A DNA stretch of 37,825 nucleotides from Syntrophaceae bacterium UBA6112 (GTDB lineage Bacteria; Desulfobacterota; Syntrophia; Syntrophales; UBA5619). How positions within the stretch are numbered: position 1 is the stretch's first letter; the number at the start of each line of letters is the position of its first letter. Below, in pieces: positions 7,655 to 15,092 of the stretch. The notes under the pieces were generated by a model. The model searched no databases and was not told the origin of the DNA. It was given only the letters and a program-made list of their open reading frames with translations. Position numbers and translations under genes: made by a program. The stretch is from assembly GCA_002423465.1 (NCBI GenBank), contig DIWG01000082.1:6366-44190 (forward strand), in the 5' to 3' direction.

Positions 7655-8074
7655 TCAGGATTGCTGCTCTTCCGGGCAGACCCGCGTCCGGAGGGATTTT
7701 TTTTCGGACTGGAGGCGCTTTGACTCCAGGGTCTTCTCCTGGGCCCGCAGGGAACGCCGCCTTTTCTGCCGCCTGATCTTTTCAACCCGCATCTTCTCGG
7801 CGTTGACGATTCCGGTCCGGAGCCGCTCGATCCGGTCGAGGAGAAGACGGCGGGCGAGAAAGCGATTCAGCGTCTGGGAACGCTCCTGCTGGCATTTTAC
7901 GGAGAGACCCGTCGGCAGATGAACCAGAAAGACGCAGGATGAGGTCTTGTTGACCTTCTGCCCCCCGGGGCCGGAAGAGCGGACGAAGGTTTCGCGGAAT
8001 TCTTCTTCCCGGATGCCGAGATGCTCCATCCGTTCCCGGAGTGCCGTCTCTTTTTCCTGTGAAATGGTCATCAT
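7655..8074 (-). CDS. Release-factor-like peptidyl-tRNA hydrolase (GGQ domain, ribosome rescue)
   Basis: The 139-residue protein holds only the catalytic domain of class I release factors. RSSGPGGQKVNKTSS carries Gly37-Gly38-Gln39, which hydrolyses peptidyl-tRNA in the ribosomal peptidyl transferase centre. No codon-recognition domain is present. The C-terminal half is strongly basic with many Arg and Lys residues, as in ArfB/YaeJ and the mitochondrial C12orf65-like proteins, where such a tail probes the empty mRNA channel of stalled ribosomes. The role is therefore likely rescue of stalled ribosomes. It lies 41 bases after the ACT gene on the same strand and upstream of dctQ, without functional relation to either. 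Which rescue subfamily it belongs to is not settled by motif reading. Confidence 0.87.
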   Translation of the reverse strand: MMTISQEKETALRERMEHLGIREEEFRETFVRSSGPGGQKVNKTSSCVFLVHLPTGLSVKCQQERSQTLNRFLARRLLLDRIERLRTGIVNAEKMRVEKIRRQKRRRSLRAQEKTLESKRLQSEKKSLRTRVCPEEQQS

Positions 8075-8115
8075 GTCCAGGCCTTGGAAGAATTTACGGC
8101 GCCGGATTCCATTTC

Positions 8116-8544
8116 TCAGAGGGAATAGATCTCTTCCTCAATCAGATGGATCCAGTTCCGCCGCAGGATCTCGCGCGCCTCGTCGAGCTTGTCCACGCCA
8201 AGGATGACAATCGTCTCCTTGCCGATCCGGTTGATCGTCGTGTAGAGGTAGTGGATGTTGATCTCCGCGTTGGTAAGCGGTTTCAGGATGGCGTTCATTC
8301 CGCCGGGATGGAGCGGAACCTCGGCGGCGAGGACCGGGGTGACCTCGTAATTGAAACCGAAGCTCTCCAGGATCGCCGCCGCCCTCTCCGGGTCGTTGAC
8401 GACCATCCGCACCGTGCTGCTTTCCGCGGCGCTGGCGGCCAGCAGGGCCTTGGCCGTGATATCCTCCTTGTCGAGGATGTTGGTCAGCCGGGAGAGGGTT
8501 CCCGGCACGTTGCCCAGGGTGACGGAGATTTGTTTGACTGCCAT
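8116..8544 (-). CDS. Tandem ACT-domain protein
   Basis: The 142-residue protein begins MAVKQISVTLGNVPGTLSRL. Two ACT-type modules are apparent: about residues 4-70, with the NVPGTLSRLTNIL turn, and about 72-138, with HPGGMNAILKPLTNAEINIHYLY. ACT domains bind amino acids or similar small ligands and usually act as regulatory sensors. The start at 8544 is chosen because AAGGAG lies a few bases upstream and the longer in-frame extension to 8580 has no family match. It follows the gamma-subunit gene by 46 bases. ACT genes of this stand-alone type often accompany indolepyruvate- or 2-oxoacid:ferredoxin oxidoreductases and CoA ligases in anaerobes, so it may sense an amino acid or 2-oxo acid related to that enzyme. 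Confidence 0.87.
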   Translation of the reverse strand: MAVKQISVTLGNVPGTLSRLTNILDKEDITAKALLAASAAESSTVRMVVNDPERAAAILESFGFNYEVTPVLAAEVPLHPGGMNAILKPLTNAEINIHYLYTTINRIGKETIVILGVDKLDEAREILRRNWIHLIEEEIYSL

Positions 8545-8590
8545 GATCGCTTGACTCCTTAAACAGGATCGTTGTCGCAACTTGATCCGG

Positions 8591-9127
8591 TTATTTCAGA
8601 AATTTATACCCGGCCGCGAAGGCCTTATGATTGATCTCGATGACCGATTTCTTCTTGCTTCCCATGACCGTCTCCATGCTGCTCAGGAAAATGTCGGGAG
8701 GCACCAACCCCGTTGTTTTCAGGAAGGCGCCCATCATCACCGTGTTTGCCGTTCGCGGATTGCCGAGTTTTTCGGCGATCTCCGAGGAGGGGATTTTGAA
8801 GATCCGGACGTCATGGCGTGAAGGTTCGACGGCGATGATCGAGGAATTCAGGAAAAGGGCGCCTTCCGGAGCCACGCGGTTCTGAAAGGTATACAGGGAA
8901 GGGGTGTTCAGGACGACGATGTTGTCCGGTTTGGAGGCAATCGGCGAGGCGATCTCGTCGTCCGACACGGCGACCGTGCAGTTGGCCGTTCCGCCCCGCA
9001 CCTCCGCCCCGTAAGCGGGGAGAAACGTGACGTGATATCCGGCGCTCATCGCGCCGTGTGCCAGGGTGTAGCCCATCATGAGCACCCCCTGACCGCCGAA
9101 ACCGGAGAAAATGGTCTTGACCATCAT
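8591..9127 (-). CDS. 2-oxoacid:ferredoxin oxidoreductase, gamma subunit
   Basis: The 178-residue product starts MMVKTIFSGFGGQGVLMMG. This is the classic gamma-subunit opening with the GFGGQGV motif, followed by PAYGAEVRGGTANCTV at about 40-55. Gamma subunits complete the 2-oxoglutarate- or branched-chain 2-oxoacid:ferredoxin oxidoreductase, which oxidatively decarboxylates 2-oxo acids to acyl-CoA with ferredoxin as electron acceptor. Its ATG at 9127 overlaps the beta-subunit stop by four bases (ATGA); a second ATG at 9124 is also possible. The long in-frame extension to 9379 merely overlaps the beta gene and is rejected. It is the last subunit gene of the delta-alpha-beta-gamma operon. Confidence 0.93.
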   Translation of the reverse strand: MMVKTIFSGFGGQGVLMMGYTLAHGAMSAGYHVTFLPAYGAEVRGGTANCTVAVSDDEIASPIASKPDNIVVLNTPSLYTFQNRVAPEGALFLNSSIIAVEPSRHDVRIFKIPSSEIAEKLGNPRTANTVMMGAFLKTTGLVPPDIFLSSMETVMGSKKKSVIEINHKAFAAGYKFLK

Positions 9128-9906
9128 GATTTTGGTTCCCTCTCCTTCCGTTCTTTTGCGGCCTCTGCCGGAACGTCCTTGATGACGCCGAGGGGGAACT
9201 GTTTGCTCATCACCTCGTCGATCCAGCGGCAGGAATCGATTGGCGTCATCTTCCAGTTCGTCGGACAGGGGGAAAGGATCTCGATCAGGGAAAAGCCGAT
9301 GCCGTCTATCTGATACTGGAAGCTCTTGCGGATCGCCTTTTTTGTCTTGAGAATGTTTGCCGGGGAGTTGACCGTACATCGCTCGATGTATGCCGTCCCG
9401 GGAAGCAGCGAGAAGATCTCGGAGACTTGGATCGGGTAGCCGTCCAGAACATTTTCCCTTCCCGCGGATGAGGTTGTTGTCTTCTGACCCAGAATGGAGG
9501 TTGGGGCCATCTGGCCGCCGGTCATGCCGTACACTGCGTTGTTCATGAAAATGACGGTGATATTCTCCCCCCGGTTGGCCGCATGGAAACTCTCTGCGAT
9601 GCCGATCGCGGCCAGATCGCCGTCTCCCTGGTAGGAAAAGACGATACGGTCCGGCAGCGCCCGCTTGATCCCGGTCGCGGTGGCTGGACCGCGTCCATGT
9701 TGCGCTTCGATCATGTCGATATCAAAATAGTTATAGGCGAGAACGGCGCATCCCGCCGGCGGGACGCCAATCGTGATGCCGCGGATGTCCAACTCATCGA
9801 TCACCTCGGCGATCAACCGGTGGGCGATGCTGTGGCCGCATCCCGCGCAGTAGTGAAAGATGTTGCCCTTCATGCTTTGGGGTCTGCCAAAAACCTTTTT
9901 CATCAT
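9124..9906 (-). CDS. 2-oxoacid:ferredoxin oxidoreductase, beta subunit (TPP-binding)
   Basis: The 260-residue subunit contains YCAGCGHSIAHR (about 19-30), whose cysteines are typical of KorB/VorB, and the thiamine pyrophosphate motif GDGDLAAIG at about 114-122 with MNNAVYGMTGGQM at about 142-153. The QMAPTS stretch is typical of the 2-oxoglutarate and 2-ketoisovalerate types rather than pyruvate:ferredoxin oxidoreductase. The gene lies 52 bases after the alpha stop and overlaps the gamma start. Together with the other three subunits it generates reduced ferredoxin and an acyl-CoA from a 2-oxo acid, or runs in reverse in biosynthesis. Substrate choice cannot be read from the sequence. Confidence 0.94.
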   Translation of the reverse strand: MMKKVFGRPQSMKGNIFHYCAGCGHSIAHRLIAEVIDELDIRGITIGVPPAGCAVLAYNYFDIDMIEAQHGRGPATATGIKRALPDRIVFSYQGDGDLAAIGIAESFHAANRGENITVIFMNNAVYGMTGGQMAPTSILGQKTTTSSAGRENVLDGYPIQVSEIFSLLPGTAYIERCTVNSPANILKTKKAIRKSFQYQIDGIGFSLIEILSPCPTNWKMTPIDSCRWIDEVMSKQFPLGVIKDVPAEAAKERKEREPKS

Positions 9907-9958
9907 TAAATACCTTGTTAAATCAAATAAATAAAATCATATTGGGACCATATACGGG

Positions 9959-11038
9959 CTAAACAATCCGATCGATGATCCCTTCCTTCCGGTCGTACAG
10001 ACGCCCGATGACGTTGGCCAGTTCTATGGGGGTAGGCACCACGCCGCCGGGACGGCCGTGAAAGCCGATCCGGGCGCGTCCCTGAATGGCGAGACGGACA
10101 TCCTCCACCATCTGACCGGTGCTCATCTCAAAAACGAGAAAGTTTTCAACCTTTTTCGCAAGATCTCGAAGCTCATTCGTTGGGAAGGGCCAGAGGGATA
10201 TGGGGCGAAAAAGCCCGGCCCGCAGCCCCGCTTCGCGGAGACGCTTGATGGCGCCCTCGGCGATGCGGGCGCCCGTACCGTAAGCGACAATGATTATTTC
10301 CGCGTCATCAGCTTTGTAGAGTTCATGACGCGTCTCTTTTTGGGCGATCAACTCATATTTTCGGTGCAGCCTCCAGTTGTGCTCCTCCATCTCCAGGGGA
10401 TCGAGGATGAGGCCCCGGATGATTTTGCTCTTGCCGGCGCCGGCGCCTTTCATGATGAAACTTTCCGGGTAGTCCCGCGGCTTGGGTTTCTTGAAGACCA
10501 CCGGCTCCATCATCTGCCCCATCATGCCGTCGGCCAGGATCATCACCGGCGTCCGGTACCGGTCGGCGAGTTCAAAAGCGTCCATGGTCAGATCGGCCAG
10601 TTCCTGCGCCGAATCGGGCCCGAGAACGATGACACGGTAATCCCCGTGACCGCCGCCGCGCGTGGCCTGGAAATAGTCCCCCTGGGCGGGGCAGATGTTG
10701 CCCAAACCCGGACCGCCCCGCATCATGTTGACGATTACGGCGGGGAGTTCGCAGGCTGCCAGCGAGGAGATTCCTTCCTGCTTGAGCGAGATTCCCGGGC
10801 TCGAAGAAGAGGTCATGGATCGAGCGCCGGCGGCGCTGGCCCCGATCACCATGTGAATGGCCGCAATCTCGCTTTCCGACTGTACGAAGACTCCGCCTTT
10901 CACCTGCCGCAGACGCTCCGACATGTACTCGGGAATTTCGTTCTGCGGGGTGATGGGATAGCCCGCGTAAAAAAGGCATCCCGCCCGGATGGCGGCCTCC
11001 GCGATGATCTTGTTGCCCTGCATCAGTACTTTATTCAC
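9959..11038 (-). CDS. 2-oxoacid:ferredoxin oxidoreductase, alpha subunit
   Basis: From the GTG at 11038 the protein has 359 residues and begins MNKVLMQGNKIIAEAAIRAG, matching the usual start of KorA/VorA. It includes FYAGYPITPQNEIPE (about 24-38), the SEIAAIHMVIGASAAGARSMTSSSSPG region typical of the pyrimidine-binding domain, and GGGHGDYR. GAGG lies six bases before the GTG, which decides this start over an in-frame TTG at 11050. The start overlaps the ferredoxin stop by eight bases, so the two are translationally coupled. The separate gamma domain and small ferredoxin make this the four-subunit type rather than the fused pyruvate enzyme. Confidence 0.93.
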   Translation of the reverse strand: MNKVLMQGNKIIAEAAIRAGCLFYAGYPITPQNEIPEYMSERLRQVKGGVFVQSESEIAAIHMVIGASAAGARSMTSSSSPGISLKQEGISSLAACELPAVIVNMMRGGPGLGNICPAQGDYFQATRGGGHGDYRVIVLGPDSAQELADLTMDAFELADRYRTPVMILADGMMGQMMEPVVFKKPKPRDYPESFIMKGAGAGKSKIIRGLILDPLEMEEHNWRLHRKYELIAQKETRHELYKADDAEIIIVAYGTGARIAEGAIKRLREAGLRAGLFRPISLWPFPTNELRDLAKKVENFLVFEMSTGQMVEDVRLAIQGRARIGFHGRPGGVVPTPIELANVIGRLYDRKEGIIDRIV

Positions 11039-11243
11039 GGTAAACCTCAATAGCGATATCCGGACAGGCGATTGCGCACAGGGTGCACCCCGTGCATTCC
11101 CCCGTCTCGTCCTTGAAAGAGACAGGGCGGTACCCTCGGGAATTGTATTCGTGGGCGGGGGTGATCAGCCCCTTTTTGCATGCATGGACGCAAAGATGGC
11201 ATTCCTTGCAAAGTTCCCTGTCGATAATGATATGTCCTTTCAA
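11031..11243 (-). CDS. 2-oxoacid:ferredoxin oxidoreductase, delta subunit (2x[4Fe-4S] ferredoxin)
   Basis: The 70-residue polyferredoxin-type subunit has two CxxCxxCxxxC motifs, CKECHLCVHAC at about 12-22 and CTGCTLCAIACP at about 50-61. It begins with TTG at 11243: an in-frame TAA lies six bases upstream and no ATG precedes the first cluster, so TTG is the only plausible start. AAGGAAAG precedes it. This subunit carries electrons out of the thiamine site to external ferredoxin. It is the first gene of the operon and its stop overlaps the alpha start. Confidence 0.92.
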   Translation of the reverse strand: MKGHIIIDRELCKECHLCVHACKKGLITPAHEYNSRGYRPVSFKDETGECTGCTLCAIACPDIAIEVYRE

Positions 11244-11317
11244 CTTTCCTTATCTCCCGTACAATAGATTTCTCCAAGTTCTTCTGAGGACTTGCGAATA
11301 AGCCCGCATCGTCCCGA

Positions 11318-11344
11318 CCCAGTTTATCGTCAATAATAACTGGG
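11318..11344. promoter_or_regulatory. Inverted repeat in the oxidoreductase operon upstream region (possible operator)
   Basis: CCCAGTT at 11318-11324 and AACTGGG at 11338-11344 form a 7-base inverted repeat around 13 AT-rich bases. On the minus strand a TTGACG within it could act as a -35. The site lies about 75-100 bases upstream of the ferredoxin TTG. The rest of the 11244-11576 gap shows no gene. No factor is known for it. Confidence 0.3.
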
Positions 11345-11529
11345 GTTTCTTGCGCATATCCGGAAGAAAGTCAAGATGAAAATCAAACTGAAAGGATATG
11401 AGTATTTTACGAAATGGCCGTCTTGGCGTATATTATCGATATCCGAAGCTTTTCTCTTGACAATGACGGGGACTTGATTTTGTGGCGGCGGCAGTTGCCG
11501 ATTTTACAGAAGAGTGATATGCAGACATA

Positions 11530-11559
11530 AAATACTGAATCCTCAAATACTGAATCCTC
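11530..11559 (+). repeat. Tandem 15-bp duplication upstream of the choline-kinase-like gene
   Basis: AAATACTGAATCCTC occurs twice in direct succession (11530-11544 and 11545-11559), ending 17 bases before the ATG at 11577. It lies just upstream of the ribosome-binding region AGAAGGGG. It is an exact 2-copy tandem repeat. Confidence 0.9.
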
Positions 11560-11576
11560 AGAAGGGGTCTTTGTCT

Positions 11577-12497
11577 ATGGAATTCAATTATGCCGATTGC
11601 GTCAAGCTGATGCCTGAGTGGACCGGCCTGGCGCTGGAGATCCGGGAACTGAAGGGCGGGATCACGAATCAACTCTACCGGGTCACATCGGGCAACGGAA
11701 CGGACTGCGTGTTCAGGTTTTACGGCAAGAAGACCGATCTCTTCATCGACCGCGACGCGGAAACGGAGAACCTTCGGCGGCTTGGCGCATTGGGAATCAC
11801 CCCCAGGTTGACCCGGTACCTTCCCGAGGAGGGCGTCACCGTTGTCGAGTTCATCCCGGGAACCGTCCTGAAAAACCAGGATTTCCTGAAGGAAAACCTC
11901 TGGGAACGAATCATATCTCCCATCCGGACGGTTCACCAAAGCGGGATCAGGCTGCCCTCCCTCTTCAACCCCCTCATCGAGGTGAGGCGTTTATTCAAAA
12001 CCCTGGAGGAAATCAATCCCCGCTACCCTGAGTTCGATATCCCCGGAACGATCAGAATCCTGGAAAAAATAAGCGCGGTGGCAGACATCCTTCCTCCTCA
12101 GTACGTACCTTGTCACAACGACCTTCTCGCGGATAACTTTATCCTGACCGAAGACGAGGATCGATTCAAGTCTCCCGTATGCCTGATCGACTGGGAGTAC
12201 GGCGGTATGGCTCCCGCTTATTATGATCTGGCCGACATGTTCCAGGAAATCCTGCTCCCCCGGCCGGTGGAAAGGGGGCTTCTCAGCCTCTATTGGGAGG
12301 GGAACGATACTGACCATCATCAGTACATGACCGATCTCTTCAAACCCTTCCCGGACATCTACTGGTTTCTCTGGAGTCTGATTCAATTGAACATCTCCTC
12401 CATCGAATTCGACTATTACCAATACGGGAAGGTGAAGTATGACAACGCCATGAATAACATTGGTTTTTTGAAAAATCATTATGGTGTTGCCGTATAA
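11577..12497 (+). CDS. Choline/ethanolamine kinase-like phosphotransferase
   Basis: The 306-residue protein has the aminoglycoside/choline kinase fold. ELKGGITNQLYRV lies near the N terminus (nucleotide loop, about 23-35), the catalytic loop PCHNDLLADNFI at about 179-190, and the metal-binding LIDWEYGGMAPAYYDLADMF at about 203-222. These match the LicA/choline kinase family, whose members phosphorylate choline or other amino-alcohols or sugars using ATP. The start at 11577 is preferred to the ORF extension to 11514, as AGAAGGGG sits about ten bases upstream and the extension reads through the tandem repeat. It stands alone on the plus strand and converges with the NusG-like gene. Possible roles include phosphocholine decoration of surface polysaccharide, but the acceptor is unknown. 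Confidence 0.82.
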   Translation: MEFNYADCVKLMPEWTGLALEIRELKGGITNQLYRVTSGNGTDCVFRFYGKKTDLFIDRDAETENLRRLGALGITPRLTRYLPEEGVTVVEFIPGTVLKNQDFLKENLWERIISPIRTVHQSGIRLPSLFNPLIEVRRLFKTLEEINPRYPEFDIPGTIRILEKISAVADILPPQYVPCHNDLLADNFILTEDEDRFKSPVCLIDWEYGGMAPAYYDLADMFQEILLPRPVERGLLSLYWEGNDTDHHQYMTDLFKPFPDIYWFLWSLIQLNISSIEFDYYQYGKVKYDNAMNNIGFLKNHYGVAV

Positions 12498-12608
12498 AGA
12501 GGTTGGGTTTCCACAACAACCCATCCCGGCCCAATATCCGGATCCATGAAGGGCATTCTTTGGGCAGTGGGGATTCCGGCGGCCGTAATCAGAGAAGGTT
12601 CCGGAGGG

Positions 12609-13112
12609 TTAAAGCCGGGCGATCTGGAACCCTTCAAGTTTGATCGCGACGGAGCGCTGGAGAAGTTCGATGGAGACCACGAAGAGTTCTTTTGCATAGT
12701 CTGTTTTCAGGACCAGACCCTCGACCCCCTTGAAGGGGCCGTCGATGATCCGGGCCGGTTCTCCGACCTTCGGATACTGGAATTGCTGCACCTCGACCTT
12801 CGAATCGACGATGCGCCGGATGGCGTCGATCTTGTCTTCAGGGACCGGAATAGGTTCCGAACCCGGAGATTTCCCGAGGATGCGGACAACCCCGAAGGTT
12901 TTAAGAACATCGACCTTGATCTGATTGTCCAGCGTGGCGAGTTCGACAAAGAGGTACCCCGGAAACATCGGGATCATGATTTTCTTCCGCCGGTCTTTTC
13001 GCTTGCTCCAGACCTCCATCTTCGGTAAAAAAGCTACAAAGGATTTCTGAAGAAGACCGAGGCAGGCCCGGTCTTCATGACGGCTTCTTGTATGGACGGC
13101 GTACCAGGACAT
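12609..13112 (-). CDS. NusG-family transcription elongation factor (specialised paralog, RfaH/UpxY-like)
   Basis: The 167-residue protein opens MSWYAVHTRSRHEDRA, the NGN-domain start. It has FLPKMEVWSKRKDRRKKI at about 28-45 and MIPMFPGYLFVEL at about 46-58. The C-terminal KOW domain contains GEPARIIDGPFKGVEGLV at about 116-133. It binds RNA polymerase and modulates pausing or termination. It is a stand-alone gene, not next to secE or rplK as the housekeeping nusG would be, so a specialised paralog that acts on long surface-polysaccharide operons is likely. AAAGGGG lies just before the ATG at 13112. The open frame continues far to the left of the start on the opposite strand of the FAD gene only because that strand lacks stops. 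Confidence 0.88.
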   Translation of the reverse strand: MSWYAVHTRSRHEDRACLGLLQKSFVAFLPKMEVWSKRKDRRKKIMIPMFPGYLFVELATLDNQIKVDVLKTFGVVRILGKSPGSEPIPVPEDKIDAIRRIVDSKVEVQQFQYPKVGEPARIIDGPFKGVEGLVLKTDYAKELFVVSIELLQRSVAIKLEGFQIARL

Positions 13113-13173
13113 CGAATCCCCTTTCGGTGTGAGGCGGAAAACGACAACCGCCTTTTCCACCTGTTGGAGCTTT

Positions 13174-13304
13174 GAGACCTTTGAAAAACGCCCCTGCTTT
13201 GTCATTCCCGCGAAAGCGGGAATCCGGAAGGTCTTAAAAGGACTGGATTCCTGCTTCCGCAGGAATGACGATTTACCGAAGTTCGGGAGAAAATCAAAGG
13301 TCTC
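13174..13304. repeat. Palindromic interspersed element, copy 1 (MITE-like)
   Basis: The element is about 131 bp and bounded by inverted ends GAGACCTTTGA (13174-13184) and TCAAAGGTCTC (13294-13304). Inside are two hairpins, one around GTCATTCCCGCG...CGGGAATCC at about 13201-13226 and one around GGATTCCTGC...GCAGGAATGAC at about 13245-13269. The outer parts of these pair with each other, giving a nested palindrome. It has no coding capacity. It sits just upstream of the FAD dehydrogenase gene. A second copy with the same size and ends is at 16707-16836. Confidence 0.85.
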
Positions 13305-13349
13305 GCTTTGTCTATAACAACGGTCGGCATTTATCAATGGGTAAAAAGC

Positions 13350-15014
13350 ATGGTATTGAAGATCAACGGCTTGGCTCTTGCCCTCGGTGAGCGGGAAGAT
13401 CTTCTCCCCGTCCGGGTCGCCTCGCTCCTCGGCCTTTCCGAAGATGCGATCGCCGACCTCCGGGTGATCCGGCGGTCGATCGATGCGCGGCGTTCCCGTC
13501 CCCCCCGCTTTGTCTATCTGCTGGTTGTCCGGCTGGTGGAAGGTGTGGACTGGCGATGGACTCCGGAACGGGAGACGGCAGGGATCAGGGTGACCGAAGG
13601 GGTGGATGGGCCGGATGAATTTCAGAAACACTCCGGTGGCTCTGCTGTTTTCGAGCGGAGACCGGTCGTGGCCGGCTGCGGACCGGCGGGGCTTTTCGCC
13701 GCCCTGACCCTGGCGATGAACGGGTTGCCTGTTCTTCTGCTTGAACGGGGGAAGACCGTTCCGGAGCGTCTTGCCGACGTCCGCGACTTCTGGGAAAGGG
13801 GCGTCCTGAACCCGGAGAGCCACGTTCACTTCGGTGAGGGCGGCGCGGGAACCTTCTCCGACGGCAAATTGACGACGCGGGTCAAAAATCCCTACACCGC
13901 CTGGGTCAAACAGGTTCTCGCGGACATGGGGGCGCCGGCTGAAATCCTGTCGGACGCTCGTCCCCACATTGGAACGGACCGGCTGCGGGAGGTCGTGGTG
14001 AATCTCCGCAACCGGTTGATCGGAATGGATTGCGAGATCCGTTTCAGGGCGCGCGTGACGGATTTCTTGATCTGTCGGGAAAAGATTGTCGGCGTGGTCG
14101 TAAACGGCTCGGAAGAGATCCGAACGGACCATCTGATTCTCGCAATCGGCCAGTCTGCCGACGACACCTACCGGATACTGGCGGAGCGGGGCGTTGCTTT
14201 GGCGCCCAAACCCTTTGCCGTCGGCGTCCGCGTCGAACACCCCCAGGAGATCATCAACGGGATCCAGTACGGGCGTTGGGCCGGCCATCCGGACCTCCCC
14301 CCCGCAGATTATTCCCTCACAGCGAAAATCGCGGCGCTCAACCGCTCCGTCTATTCCTTCTGCATGTGTCCCGGCGGTGTGGTAATCGGATGCAGCGCAG
14401 AGGCGGGCGGCGTGATCACGAACGGGATGAGTCGCTTCCGGCGGGAGAGTCCTTTCGCGAACAGTGCGGTCGTCGTCAATGTCAAAATCGAGGACCTGGA
14501 GCGCGAAGGACCGCTTGCGGGTCTGGCTTTCCGCCGCCACTGGGAGGAGATGGCTTTTCTGAGGGGAGGTTCCGATTACGGCGCTCCAGTGCAGCGCCTG
14601 ACTGATTTTATGTCGGGAAGGGATGCCTTGCCGATCGGGAGGTGCAGTTTTCTCCCCGGCGTCAGGGCGGCAGCCCTGGGGGATGTCCTTCCGCCGTTTG
14701 TTACGGCGGCCCTGAAAAGAGGATTTACGGAGTTCGAACGGAAAATGCCCGGATTCATTACGGAAGAGGCAACATTGATCGGCGTGGAGACAAGGACCTC
14801 CTCACCGGTCCGGATCCTCCGAGGCGAGGACGGTCAGGGTGTAAATACGAAAGGACTCTTTCCCTGCGGGGAGGGGGCCGGTTACGCCGGCGGGATCATC
14901 AGCTCCGCTCTTGACGGGATCCGGGCGGCGGAGCGTCTGATACAGTCGCTGGGCGGCCTCGCAGCAACCTGTAAAATGGTCACTCCTGCGAAAGCAGGAG
15001 TCCGGATTACTTGA
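13350..15014 (+). CDS. FAD-dependent dehydrogenase, uncharacterised NAD(FAD)-utilising family
   Basis: The protein has 554 residues from the ATG at 13350. The N-terminal domain (about 1-95) precedes a dinucleotide-binding region with PVVAGCGPAGLFAALTLA (about 107-124) followed by the acidic LLERGK. ESHVHFGEGGAGTFSDGKLTTR at about 157-178 and FCMCPGG at about 339-345 are landmarks of the large uncharacterised dehydrogenase family COG2509, whose substrate is unknown. The C-terminal PCGEGAGYAGGIISSALDGIRAAE segment is the usual FAD-ribose closing motif. The start at 13308 is less likely since it would begin four bases after repeat copy 1. The last dozen or so codons (from about 14979) fall inside a degenerate palindromic repeat, so the C terminus appears to have been altered by the repeat. 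Confidence 0.87.
   Translation: MVLKINGLALALGEREDLLPVRVASLLGLSEDAIADLRVIRRSIDARRSRPPRFVYLLVVRLVEGVDWRWTPERETAGIRVTEGVDGPDEFQKHSGGSAVFERRPVVAGCGPAGLFAALTLAMNGLPVLLLERGKTVPERLADVRDFWERGVLNPESHVHFGEGGAGTFSDGKLTTRVKNPYTAWVKQVLADMGAPAEILSDARPHIGTDRLREVVVNLRNRLIGMDCEIRFRARVTDFLICREKIVGVVVNGSEEIRTDHLILAIGQSADDTYRILAERGVALAPKPFAVGVRVEHPQEIINGIQYGRWAGHPDLPPADYSLTAKIAALNRSVYSFCMCPGGVVIGCSAEAGGVITNGMSRFRRESPFANSAVVVNVKIEDLEREGPLAGLAFRRHWEEMAFLRGGSDYGAPVQRLTDFMSGRDALPIGRCSFLPGVRAAALGDVLPPFVTAALKRGFTEFERKMPGFITEEATLIGVETRTSSPVRILRGEDGQGVNTKGLFPCGEGAGYAGGIISSALDGIRAAERLIQSLGGLAATCKMVTPAKAGVRIT
14979..15005 (+). repeat. Degenerate palindromic repeat half, overlapping the FAD gene 3' end
   Basis: GTCACTCCTGCGAAAGCAGG and its continuation repeat the first hairpin of the 13174-13304 element. 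Two positions on the left arm and the two matching positions on the right arm are changed together (T to C with A to G, and C to T with G to A), so the stem is intact. A weak match to the second half (GGATTCCCCCGTATC) follows at about 15022-15036. Confidence 0.75.
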
Positions 15015-15092
15015 AAAAACAGGATTCCCCCGTATCCAGTACGGAACAGGCTCTATCGAGCAGGGAATGGCAAAACAGGAAAAATCGACTAT

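Noticed and set aside
12609..14540. 643-residue minus-strand frame that includes the NusG paralog
   Set aside because: Only the last 167 residues match NusG; the upstream part is antisense to the FAD dehydrogenase and reads through a repeat.
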